Below, one piece after another: positions 7,995-15,223 of a DNA stretch of 38,141 nt. The notes under the pieces were generated by a model, which made no database searches, was not told the origin of the DNA, and was given only the letters and a program-made list of their open reading frames with translations. Source of the DNA: Roseobacter weihaiensis (GTDB lineage: Bacteria; Pseudomonadota; Alphaproteobacteria; Rhodobacterales; Rhodobacteraceae); NCBI RefSeq assembly GCF_020622345.1, contig NZ_JACNMO010000036.1, forward strand, positions 1 to 38,141, given 5' to 3'. Made by a program: the position numbers and the translations under genes. How positions within the stretch are numbered: position 1 is the stretch's first letter; every line of letters begins with the position of its first letter.

Positions 7995-8019
7995 GGAACC
8001 AAGCCCGCGGTGGCGCGTT
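7995..8019 (+). promoter_or_regulatory. EcfG-type stress promoter of gdhA-als operon
   Basis: Exact GGAAC-N16-CGTT with the -10 ending 29 bp before the gdhA start. Confidence 0.8.
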
Positions 8020-8048
8020 GGCTCCTGACCCAAGTGATGTGAGGATGT

Positions 8049-9395
8049 ATGACAGAACGCGCCCGATTGACCGACAGTTTTCTTGAAATCGTGACAAGGC
8101 GGAATGCGGGACAGGACGAATTCCTGCAGGCGGTGCGTGATGTGGCCGAAGATGTCATCACGGTTGAAAAGAACAATCCAAAGTGGGCGCAGGCCAAGGT
8201 TCTGGAGCGGCTGACGGAGCCGGATCGCCTGATCCGCTTTCGGGTCACCTGGATGGATGAGGCCGGGGTCATGCAGATCAATCGCGGCTGGCGCGTGCAG
8301 ATGAGCAATGCCATTGGCCCCTACAAGGGCGGGCTGCGCTTTCATCCCGGCGTCAACCCCTCCGTGCTTAAATTCCTGGCGTTCGAGCAGGTGTTCAAGA
8401 ATGCGCTGACCGGCCTGCCGCTGGGGGGTGCCAAGGGCGGGTCGGATTTCGATCCCCGGGGCCGGAGTGATGCGGAAATCATGCGTTTTTGTCACGCCTT
8501 CATGGCGGAGCTGTCGCGCTACATCGGCCCGGATGTGGACGTGCCTGCAGGCGACATCAACGTGGGCACCCGCGAGATCGGGTGGCTTTTCGGGGCCTAC
8601 AAGCAGAGCGCGGGGGCCTTTCACGGGGCGTTGACGGGCAAGGGCGAAGCCTTTGGCGGCAGTGCGATGCGGGTCGAGGCCACGGGCTACGGTCTGATCT
8701 ACTTCGTGCAGGCGATGCTGGCGCACGCGGGCCGCATGCTTGAGGGTCAGCGGGTCGCCATTTCGGGCAAGGGCAACGTGGCCACCCACGCTGCTGAAAA
8801 GGTCATTTGCGAAGGCGGGACCGTCGTGGCGCTGTCGGATACCGCCGGCACGCTTCTGGCAGAGGACGGCCTGTCGCAGGAGGCGGTGCACTGGGTGCAG
8901 GCCCGCAAGGCCGCGGGCGAAGACATTGCCGGCCCGCCGCGCCGTCTGGGGCTTTCTTTTGTCGAAGCGGCCCTGCCGTGGGGGGCTGCGGAATATGACA
9001 TTGCGCTGCCCTGCGCCACGCAGAACGAAGTGGATGCGGCGGCGGCAAAGCAGATCACAGACAGCGGTGCGATCCTGCTGGCCGAAGGGGCGAACATGCC
9101 GCTGCAGGCCGGTGCGCTGGCGCATCTGCGCGACAGCGGGATCAACTATGCGCCGGGCAAGGCCAGCAATGCGGGTGGCGTTGCCATTTCGGGGCTGGAG
9201 ATGAGCCAGAACGCGCATCGGCGCTTTGCCAGCGCTGCGGAGATTGACGCGGAGCTGAAGACCCTGATGCAGGATATTCACCAGCGCATTCTGGACGAGG
9301 AGGGGGGTGGCACCCGCATCGATTATGCGCGCGGGGCCAATGTGGCGGCCTACCGGCGGGTTGCCGATGCGCTCTCGGCGATGGGGGCGGTGTAA
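8049..9395 (+). CDS. gdhA: NADP-type glutamate dehydrogenase
   Basis: The 448-residue enzyme interconverts 2-oxoglutarate plus ammonia and glutamate. Length and sequence fit the hexameric, NADPH-dependent assimilatory class. The substrate-binding segment NAIGPYKGGLRFHPGVN contains Lys93. The catalytic segment LGGAKGGSDFDPRGRSD contains Lys129. The dinucleotide fold is seen as RVAISGKGNVATHAAEKV near residues 236-253, with Ala/Lys/Asn instead of the plain GxGxxG. The gene is intact. Its stop overlaps the start of the next gene (TAATG), so the two are translationally coupled. An exact EcfG promoter precedes it, which is unusual for a central nitrogen enzyme. It could supply glutamate as an osmolyte or reset nitrogen flux under stress (inference). 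Confidence 0.93.
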   Translation: MTERARLTDSFLEIVTRRNAGQDEFLQAVRDVAEDVITVEKNNPKWAQAKVLERLTEPDRLIRFRVTWMDEAGVMQINRGWRVQMSNAIGPYKGGLRFHPGVNPSVLKFLAFEQVFKNALTGLPLGGAKGGSDFDPRGRSDAEIMRFCHAFMAELSRYIGPDVDVPAGDINVGTREIGWLFGAYKQSAGAFHGALTGKGEAFGGSAMRVEATGYGLIYFVQAMLAHAGRMLEGQRVAISGKGNVATHAAEKVICEGGTVVALSDTAGTLLAEDGLSQEAVHWVQARKAAGEDIAGPPRRLGLSFVEAALPWGAAEYDIALPCATQNEVDAAAAKQITDSGAILLAEGANMPLQAGALAHLRDSGINYAPGKASNAGGVAISGLEMSQNAHRRFASAAEIDAELKTLMQDIHQRILDEEGGGTRIDYARGANVAAYRRVADALSAMGAV

Positions 9396-11026
9396 TGGCG
9401 AACGTAGCAGAACTGATCGTCAAAGCGCTGGAGCAGGCCGGGGTTACGACGGCCTACGGCGTGCCCGGAGAGGAGAACACCGAGCTGATGCTGGCGCTTG
9501 AGGCCTCGTCCCTCAAGGTGGTGCTCACGCGGCATGAGCAGGCGGCGGCTTTCATGGCCTGCGTGCAGGCGCGGATCACCGGGCGGCCGGCGTTGTGTTT
9601 TGCCACGCTGGGGCCGGGGGCCACGAACCTTGTGACCGGGGTGGCCGACGCGACCCTTGATTACGCCCCGATGATCGTGCTGACGGGGCAGGGCGCGCGT
9701 GCCCGGATCGGCAAGGCGGAATCCCACCAGGTACTGAACCTGCAAAAACTCTTTGAGCCGGTGACCAAGCTGAGCCGCACGCTGATGCACCCCGAGGAGG
9801 TGAGCAGCACCCTGGCCGAAGCGTTGCGGGTCGCGACAGAACCGCGTCCCGGTGCGGTGCATCTGTCCCTGCCGGAGGACCTTGCCGCGGAAGAGACCGA
9901 CCAGCAGCCTGTCAAGGCCCCGCAACAGGCCCGCGCCACGGTGATGCCGCAGGCGCTGGCTGCCGCGGTGGAGCTGCTCAAGGACGCCAAACACCCTTTG
10001 CTGGTGGCGGGGGCGGGCGTTCTGCGCGGCAAGGCGGCCCCGGCAATGCGCGCGTTTGCGGAGGCCGCCCGGCTGCCCATGGCGACCACCTTCATGGCCA
10101 AGGGCATCCTGCCTGCCGACCACCCGCTGCACCTGCATTGCGTGGGGCAGCCCTTTAACGACCATATCGATGACCTGATCCCGACCCGCGACCTGATCGT
10201 GGCGGTGGGCTTTGATCCCGTGGAGCTTGCCCCGGCGGCGATCACGGATGGCGGGCGCATCCCGGTGCTGCACCTGTCGGATGTGCCGGCTGCGCTCGAA
10301 CACGACTGGAACGTCACCTGCGATGCGCCGGGGGATATCGCGCGCACGCTGCGCGGGCTCACGGCGGGTTTGCGCGGGCAGCGCTGGCCCGAGGACGCGG
10401 CGGTTGCCGCGCTCTGCGCGCGGATCGCCCAGCAGCGCCGCAGCGCGCATCCGGGGACCGACGGGATACACCCCGCGGACGCCCTGCGCGCGGTCGAGGC
10501 CGTGCTGAGCAACGACACGTTGGTTCTGTCCGGCGTGGGGACCCACAAGATGGAGGTGGCGCGCTATCTCGCGGCGCGCAAGCCGGGGCAGATCATCATT
10601 CCCAACGGATTGGCGGGCATGGGGCTGGCGCTGCCGGGGGCCATTGCAGCCGCCGATCTGGGCCACCACAGCCGGGTGTTTGCAATCTGCGGCGACGGCG
10701 AGTTCCTGATGAACCTGCAGGAGATGGAGACCGCACACCGGCTGGGGTTGTCGCTGACCGTCGTGGTCTGGGAGGACGGTGGCTATGGGCTGATCCGGGC
10801 CAAGCAGGAGGCCGATACTGGCCAGCACACGGATCTGGCCTTTGAGACCCCCGATTGGGATCATCTGGCCAAGTCCTTTGGCTGGTCGCATCACCGGGTA
10901 TCAGACCCCGAAGCGCTGCAGGCGGTACTGGAAGATCACACCATCGGTCTGCATCTGGTCACCTTGCCGATCAACTACGCGCAGGCGCTGGAGCGGGATG
11001 ACGCTTTTCGCGACAAGGCGGCCTGA
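9395..11026 (+). CDS. Acetolactate synthase-like ThDP enzyme
   Basis: A 543-residue thiamine-diphosphate enzyme of the acetolactate synthase large-subunit family, which joins two pyruvates into 2-acetolactate and CO2. The N-terminal PYR domain has AYGVPGEENTELM and the cofactor-activating Glu48 in TRHEQAAAFMAC. The C-terminal PP domain starts GDGEFLMNLQEMETA at residue 433. The metal motif continues VVVWEDGGYGLI, where the usual Asn-Asn pair is replaced by Glu-Asp. This pattern recalls catabolic, FAD-independent AlsS/BudB enzymes rather than IlvB. No small regulatory subunit gene is adjacent, which also favours a catabolic or overflow role. It is coupled to gdhA by a TAATG overlap and so shares its stress promoter. 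Substrate specificity is not proven by sequence. Confidence 0.82.
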   Translation: MANVAELIVKALEQAGVTTAYGVPGEENTELMLALEASSLKVVLTRHEQAAAFMACVQARITGRPALCFATLGPGATNLVTGVADATLDYAPMIVLTGQGARARIGKAESHQVLNLQKLFEPVTKLSRTLMHPEEVSSTLAEALRVATEPRPGAVHLSLPEDLAAEETDQQPVKAPQQARATVMPQALAAAVELLKDAKHPLLVAGAGVLRGKAAPAMRAFAEAARLPMATTFMAKGILPADHPLHLHCVGQPFNDHIDDLIPTRDLIVAVGFDPVELAPAAITDGGRIPVLHLSDVPAALEHDWNVTCDAPGDIARTLRGLTAGLRGQRWPEDAAVAALCARIAQQRRSAHPGTDGIHPADALRAVEAVLSNDTLVLSGVGTHKMEVARYLAARKPGQIIIPNGLAGMGLALPGAIAAADLGHHSRVFAICGDGEFLMNLQEMETAHRLGLSLTVVVWEDGGYGLIRAKQEADTGQHTDLAFETPDWDHLAKSFGWSHHRVSDPEALQAVLEDHTIGLHLVTLPINYAQALERDDAFRDKAA

Positions 11027-11030
11027 TGCG

Positions 11031-11056
11031 GGAACTTTTGCCGGGCGGCCCGCGTT
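11031..11056 (+). promoter_or_regulatory. EcfG-type stress promoter of dps
   Basis: Exact GGAAC-N17-CGTT starting 5 bp after the preceding stop codon; the -10 ends 31 bp before the dps start. Confidence 0.85.
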
Positions 11057-11087
11057 GATGGGGTAACACAACAAAGGAGAATTCATC

Positions 11088-11585
11088 ATGGCAGAAGCAC
11101 TGAATGTGGTCCCCACAAGCGACAGAGTTGAAACAGGGGTGCGCGACGTCGACGGCCTTGCCAAAGGTCTGGCCGACGTGTTGTCGGACACCTACCGGCT
11201 TGTGTTCAAGACGCATGCCTATCACTGGAATGTGGAAGGGCCGTTGTTCTACTCGCTGCATAACCTGACCGAAGAGCAATACGGCAACCTCTTTGAGGCA
11301 GCCGATGATCTGGCCGAGCGCATCCGCGCCCTGGGCAAGCTCGCCCCGATGTCGATGACTGACATCATGCAGAATTCGGTGATCGAGGATAAGACGGACA
11401 CGCCGACAGCCGGTGGCATGTGCGAGGACCTGGCGGAGGATCATTCCCGCATCGCCCACCGTTTCCATGCGCTCATCGAGCTTGCCGCCGACCGGAACGA
11501 TCCGGTGACCGAAGACCTCGCAACCGCGCGTTCCGCCTTTCACGAAAAGGCCGCCTGGATGCTGCGGGCCATCGCGAAATCCTGA
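11088..11585 (+). CDS. dps: Dps-family DNA-protection ferritin
   Basis: A 165-residue ferritin-like protein of the Dps family. It forms dodecamers that oxidise and store iron and shield DNA from peroxide. The ferroxidase region is clear: THAYHWNVEGPLFYSLH then YGNLFEAADDLAERIRALG, giving the conserved His, Asp and Glu ligands shared between subunits. A short polar N-terminal extension of about 20 residues could aid DNA binding, though it is not strongly basic. AAAGGAG precedes the ATG. The gene is monocistronic, with an exact EcfG promoter before it and a strong bidirectional terminator after it. Dps is a classic stress-response target, which supports the promoter assignment for the other genes. 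Confidence 0.92.
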   Translation: MAEALNVVPTSDRVETGVRDVDGLAKGLADVLSDTYRLVFKTHAYHWNVEGPLFYSLHNLTEEQYGNLFEAADDLAERIRALGKLAPMSMTDIMQNSVIEDKTDTPTAGGMCEDLAEDHSRIAHRFHALIELAADRNDPVTEDLATARSAFHEKAAWMLRAIAKS

Positions 11586-11605
11586 CCTCTCCGAGGAAAC
11601 TATTG

Positions 11606-11634
11606 AAAAGCCCGGTGCGTTCGCCGGGCTTTTT
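11606..11634. terminator. Bidirectional terminator between dps and kinase gene
   Basis: Perfect 10-bp stem AAAAGCCCGG / CCGGGCTTTT with an 8-base loop, A-rich on the left and T-rich on the right, so it can serve both convergent units. Confidence 0.85.
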
Positions 11635-11654
11635 CGGGGTGAAAACCCGCGTTT

Positions 11655-13397
11655 TTATTCTGCCGCTTTTGGCAGGTCTTCCGCGTCCGGGGAGAATTCG
11701 GCGACCTCGAAAGTGACCCGCAGGCTGTAGCTTGTGGCGTCCGCGATCACCTCCGGCTCGCCGCCCAGTTGATGCGCGAAGGCCCGCACCAGCTGGGAGC
11801 CGAGACCCGTGCCCGCCTCATCCTCAACCTTGTCCCCCACGGAGTTCAATACGGTGATGGAGGCGATCTTCCTCGCCGGATCGTCGGGATGGCTGTCCTC
11901 GCGCAGCGTGACGTGGATGAAAGCCTCGGGGCCGCCCACATATTTCAGCGCATTCGTGATTGCCTCGGAAACCAGCAAAGACAGGGGCATGGCCTGATCG
12001 GGATAGAGCGTGACCGGCGCGAGCGTCAGCTCGACGTCCACCTCCGACCCGCGCGGCAGGCCAACCGCGACACCCTGATTGACGATTTCACGGACGATCT
12101 CGGAGGCTTCGACCCGGTCCATGGTCTGCGCCTGATAGATCGAGCGGTGCACCGACGCCAGCGCCATCACACGGTCCTGCAGGCGCCGCACAACGACGCG
12201 CGTCTCCTCACTGGTCGATCCGCGCAACACCATGTTGATGATCGAATTGATAAGCTGAAGGTTGTTCTTGACCCGGTGGTGCACCTCTTTCAGCAGAACG
12301 TCTTTCTCGTGGGCCACGTTCTCCAGATGGGCCTCATCGCGGAGGATGGTCTCGGTCAGGTCGCGAAAATCGGTTTCCAGATCGTAAAGCTCGCCCCGGC
12401 CAAGCACCGGACCTTTTGCCAGGGTGCGCCGGGTCTGGAAGAGTTTCATATGCCGGTGCAGGCGGATAACCCCGCGGATCACCAGCAGTTGCATGACCAG
12501 CGACACCACCAGAACACTCGCCAGCCACATCAGACCAGCCAGCAGGATCGTCGGCCAGTAAGCGGTTTCCAGTCTCAGCAACCGGGTGTCCGTGCTCCAG
12601 GTGCCCAGGGCATAGGCGGATCCGGGGACCAGAGGAATGAAGGCATAGGCGCGCTCCTCTCCCGCGCGGGAGGTTGCAAAGAAGCTGTAGGATTCTTCAT
12701 GCCGCAGATCCTGCAGCATGATGCCTTCGGGCAGCATGTCGCGGGCGGCGGAGAGCAGACTTTCGGAGGTCAGGATTTCACCATACTCGTTGAAGGTGAC
12801 CAGCCCCAGCGGGCGCTCGCCCGAGAGCAGTTCCGCCTTTGGCTCGAACCCTGCGTGGGGGATGTGCAGGTGCATGTGGCCGGCGTATTCGCCGCTCTGA
12901 AAGGCCGGGGTGGCCACGACCAGCACAGATTGCCTGTCAGTATCGGCGTTTCGTTCCGTGTAGAGGCCGATCTTTTGCTGCTCGACCAGCGTCTTGAGCT
13001 TGCTGCGGCCGGTCTCGCCGCTCTGCTGGTCCGAGGAGCCACAGACCTCCACACCGTCGGGGCCGGTGAACCCCACATAGCTGTAAAAGACGCTGCCCCG
13101 TTCGAATTGGTCCAGCGTTGTGCGGCAAAGCTCCGTGTCGGCTTGCAACGATCTCGCGGTATTGCCCAGGGCCGCGGCCGCGCCAATCGATCGCTCTATG
13201 ATCTGGCGCTCGCGGGTGGCGGCCTTTTCCGTCACCGCCACGAGGGCCCGCTGCGCGGTGTCGCGCTGGTCCTCGATGATCTGGTCGGTCTGCCAGATCG
13301 CAACCCCCCCAAGGGGCAGCATTGCGAGCGACACAAAAAACACCGCGCGGACCGTCAGGCTGATCCGCTGCGCCCGATCGATTGCCTTTGTGACCAC
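11655..13397 (-). CDS. Membrane sensor histidine kinase (HisKA_2/HWE type)
   Basis: A 580-residue kinase with an N-terminal membrane helix (about residues 13-34), an extracytoplasmic sensor region of some 240 residues, and a second helix (about 281-307). The dimerisation/phosphoacceptor domain contains EVHHRVKNNLQLINSIINM with His373/374. The ATPase domain has an N-box (SEAITNALKY) and a glycine motif (GTGLGSQLV). This architecture matches PhyK-type kinases that phosphorylate PhyR. The gene follows ecfG after 11 bp in the nepR-ecfG operon, which strongly suggests that PhyR is its target. The stimulus is unknown. The sensor region has four cysteine or histidine-rich spots but no motif I can name. 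Confidence 0.85.
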   Translation of the reverse strand: MVTKAIDRAQRISLTVRAVFFVSLAMLPLGGVAIWQTDQIIEDQRDTAQRALVAVTEKAATRERQIIERSIGAAAALGNTARSLQADTELCRTTLDQFERGSVFYSYVGFTGPDGVEVCGSSDQQSGETGRSKLKTLVEQQKIGLYTERNADTDRQSVLVVATPAFQSGEYAGHMHLHIPHAGFEPKAELLSGERPLGLVTFNEYGEILTSESLLSAARDMLPEGIMLQDLRHEESYSFFATSRAGEERAYAFIPLVPGSAYALGTWSTDTRLLRLETAYWPTILLAGLMWLASVLVVSLVMQLLVIRGVIRLHRHMKLFQTRRTLAKGPVLGRGELYDLETDFRDLTETILRDEAHLENVAHEKDVLLKEVHHRVKNNLQLINSIINMVLRGSTSEETRVVVRRLQDRVMALASVHRSIYQAQTMDRVEASEIVREIVNQGVAVGLPRGSEVDVELTLAPVTLYPDQAMPLSLLVSEAITNALKYVGGPEAFIHVTLREDSHPDDPARKIASITVLNSVGDKVEDEAGTGLGSQLVRAFAHQLGGEPEVIADATSYSLRVTFEVAEFSPDAEDLPKAAE

Positions 13398-13408
13398 TTG
13401 CGTTTGTC

Positions 13409-13963
13409 CTATGCTGCGGCATTGCCGTTGGCGACAACGGCTATCGTATGGGCATCGGTCAACTCAAGGGGTTCATTTTCGTCGAGTTTCATCAGCTCGG
13501 CCAGCCGCGCACGTCCGCGGTTGACGCGGCTTTTCACGGTGCCGATGGCGATGCCGCACATGTCTGCGGCTTCCTCGTAGGAAAAGCCCGACGCACCGAC
13601 GAGGATCAGCACTTCGCGCTGTTCATCCGGCAACTGGGCAAAGGCGGTTCGAAAATCAGCCATCTGCAGACGACCGTCATGGGCCGGTTTTTCGGAGAGT
13701 GTTGCGGTAAAGCTGCCTTCGGGATCGGCCACTTCGCGTTTCGCGCGGCGGCGCGAGGAATAATAGGTGTTGCGCAGGATGGTAAAGAGCCATGCCCGCA
13801 TGTTGGTGCCAGCCTGGAACTTGTCGATGTTGGTCCATGCCTTCTCGACGGTGTCCTGCACCATGTCGTCGGCGGTTGCCGAATTCCGGGTCAGGCTGAT
13901 AGCGAAAGCCCGCAGGGCTTGCATGTGCTCGATGATTTCGTCCTTGGGATCGGGCGCGCTCAT
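13409..13963 (-). CDS. ecfG: General stress ECF sigma factor EcfG
   Basis: A 184-residue extracytoplasmic-function sigma factor. Region 2 is seen as MQALRAFAISLTRNSATADDMVQDTVEKAW and the -10 recognition helix FQAGTNMRAWLFTILRNTYYSSRRR. Region 4 contains LPDEQREVLILVGASGFSYEEAADMCGIAIGTVKSRVNRGRARL with its helix-turn-helix. (Segments are quoted in pieces.) The position beside nepR and phyR identifies it as the EcfG-type master sigma factor of alphaproteobacterial stress responses, normally held inactive by NepR. Its start overlaps the nepR stop by 4 bp (ATGA), so translation is coupled, keeping sigma and anti-sigma in balance. It is autoregulated through the promoter at 14172-14197. Confidence 0.92.
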   Translation of the reverse strand: MSAPDPKDEIIEHMQALRAFAISLTRNSATADDMVQDTVEKAWTNIDKFQAGTNMRAWLFTILRNTYYSSRRRAKREVADPEGSFTATLSEKPAHDGRLQMADFRTAFAQLPDEQREVLILVGASGFSYEEAADMCGIAIGTVKSRVNRGRARLAELMKLDENEPLELTDAHTIAVVANGNAAA

Positions 13964-14127
13964 GCGTCTTTGTCCGTTTTCTGCGTGACGTTGTCTTTTT
14001 CACGCAGTTTTGCAATCAGGTCGGTAAATCGGTCCGGCAGCTGCTCTTCGAGCGCCTCCTGATAGACCTGCTTTAGGCTATCGTCGATCAAATCCGATGA
14101 TTTGCTGCTGTGGCCTGTTCGCGCCAT
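13960..14127 (-). CDS. nepR: Anti-sigma factor NepR
   Basis: A 55-residue protein whose core reads DDSLKQVYQEALEEQLPDRF followed by TDLIAKL. This is the conserved pair of helices by which NepR proteins bind EcfG and, after phosphorylation, PhyR. The length is typical. The start at 14127 is chosen because AAAGGAACGAG precedes it and the family pattern begins there; an upstream in-frame start at 14172 would run through the promoter. The gene is first in the nepR-ecfG-kinase operon and divergent from phyR. Confidence 0.9.
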   Translation of the reverse strand: MARTGHSSKSSDLIDDSLKQVYQEALEEQLPDRFTDLIAKLREKDNVTQKTDKDA

Positions 14128-14164
14128 ATCATCTCGTTCCTTTCTAAAAAAGTGCACTGCCTGC

Positions 14165-14190
14165 GGAACCAAACGCGTGACATCTGCGTT
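14165..14190 (+). promoter_or_regulatory. EcfG-type promoter of phyR
   Basis: Exact GGAAC-N17-CGTT (14165-14169 and 14187-14190), the -10 ending 34 bp before the phyR start. Each arm of the palindrome supplies the -35 of one promoter and the -10 of the other, so only one polymerase can occupy the site at a time. Confidence 0.88.
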
Positions 14191-14197
14191 TGGTTCC
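14172..14197 (-). promoter_or_regulatory. EcfG-type promoter of nepR-ecfG-kinase operon
   Basis: Exact GGAAC-N17-CGTT on the minus strand (GTTCC at 14193-14197, AACG at 14172-14175). The -10 ends 44 bp before nepR. It overlaps the phyR promoter almost completely, because the 12-bp arms GGAACCAAACGC / GCGTTTGGTTCC are a perfect inverted repeat. Confidence 0.88.
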
Positions 14198-14224
14198 CGA
14201 GAAATTCAAAAACTGGAGAAATTC

Positions 14225-15037
14225 ATGCCAATTGAAGCAAACGCATCCGATCTTGCCGACGCGATCGGCAACCAGCTGCCGTATCTGCGGCGATATGCGC
14301 GGGCGCTGACAGGCAGCCAGTCGGCCGGGGATTCCTATGCGGCTGCGACGTTGGAAGCAATCCTCACGGATGCGACCCCCTTTGATGGAACCCTGCATCC
14401 CAAATTGGCGCTGTTCAAGGTATTCCACGTGATCTGGCATTCCAGCGGGGCGCCGTCGGAGGGGAAAGAATCGGATCTTGCTGCGGCGGCGCAGGCCCAT
14501 CTGGGTAAGCTGACCGCCAACAGCCGCGAAGCGCTGCTGATGTCGGTGATCGAGGGGTTTTCAGCGGCCGAGATCGCCCAGATCATGTCGACGAGCAAGG
14601 CGGAGGTCTCGGACCTGCTGGGTGCGGCTTACGCGGAGATGGAGGCCTCTGTCGCGGGGGATGTGATGATCATCGAGGACGAGGCGATCATCGCCATGGA
14701 TCTGGAGAGTATCGTAAAGAGCCTGAGCCATTCCGTCACCGGGATTGCACGGACGCGGGCTGCCGCCGTGACCCTTGCGGCGCAGAAGACGCCCGACCTG
14801 ATTCTCGCGGATATCCACCTTGCGGACGATTCCTCCGGGATCGACGCGGTGCGCGACATTCTGCAAGAGCTGGGCGACCGGCCGGTGATCTTTATCACCG
14901 CCTATCCCGAGCGGTTGCTGACCGGCGAACGCCCCGAGCCCGCCTTCATGATCGCCAAGCCCTACACCGAACAGCAGGTTAAAGTGGCCGTGAGCCAGGC
15001 GATGTTCTTCTCATCGACACAAACGCTCAAGGCGTGA
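14225..15037 (+). CDS. phyR: Stress response regulator PhyR
   Basis: A 270-residue response regulator with the reversed layout unique to PhyR: a sigma-factor-like domain (residues about 1-140) followed by a receiver domain. The sigma-like part resembles EcfG regions 2 and 4 (LPYLRRYARALTGSQSAGDS and LLMSVIEGFSAAEIAQIMST) but does not direct transcription. The receiver has an acidic pair (IIEDEA), phosphoacceptor Asp196 in ILADIHL, Thr225 in FITAYPER and Lys245 in IAKPY. When phosphorylated it sequesters NepR and frees EcfG. CTGGAGAAATTC before the ATG gives a good ribosome site. Divergent from nepR, sharing its palindromic promoter. Confidence 0.95.
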   Translation: MPIEANASDLADAIGNQLPYLRRYARALTGSQSAGDSYAAATLEAILTDATPFDGTLHPKLALFKVFHVIWHSSGAPSEGKESDLAAAAQAHLGKLTANSREALLMSVIEGFSAAEIAQIMSTSKAEVSDLLGAAYAEMEASVAGDVMIIEDEAIIAMDLESIVKSLSHSVTGIARTRAAAVTLAAQKTPDLILADIHLADDSSGIDAVRDILQELGDRPVIFITAYPERLLTGERPEPAFMIAKPYTEQQVKVAVSQAMFFSSTQTLKA

Positions 15038-15112
15038 GCTGCGGGACAGGTGCGGCGCAGATCTGATCTGCGTCCCGTCCGTGGTCTGACCACCGCCCAC
15101 CGCCTTGTTTCG

Positions 15113-15136
15113 CTGACCCCCTTCTATGGGGGTCAG
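15113..15136 (+). terminator. Hairpin after phyR
   Basis: Perfect 9-bp stem CTGACCCCC / GGGGGTCAG with a 6-base loop, 75 bp after the phyR stop. No T-run follows, so it may be a weak terminator or an mRNA-stabilising hairpin. A second hairpin, CGCAGATC / GATCTGCG, lies at about 15055-15072. Confidence 0.5.
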
Positions 15137-15171
15137 GCCTGCTGGTCTGTGCCGCGGTGTCGGTCCGGGAC

Positions 15172-15197
15172 GGAACAAGAGCGGTGCTGAAAACGTA
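15172..15197 (+). promoter_or_regulatory. EcfG-like promoter of FNT-family gene
   Basis: GGAAC-N17-CGTA, one mismatch in the -10, ending 26 bp before the start codon. Confidence 0.6.
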
Positions 15198-15223
15198 TGT
15201 CATGTGACATGAAAGGGATCATT

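Noticed and set aside
7908-9281. 457-codon open frame on the minus strand
   Set aside because: Antisense to gdhA; no ribosome site or family.
9350-10894. 514-codon open frame on the minus strand
   Set aside because: Antisense to the ThDP enzyme gene with clear cofactor motifs; product is a typical shadow of GC-rich coding DNA.
11769-13580. 603-codon open frame on the plus strand
   Set aside because: Runs antisense to the sensor kinase gene; Arg/His/Gln-rich product without a family, explained by high GC and codon bias of the true gene.
14391-14417. GGAAC-N17-CGCT inside phyR
   Set aside because: Mismatch in the -10 and located within coding sequence with no downstream start.
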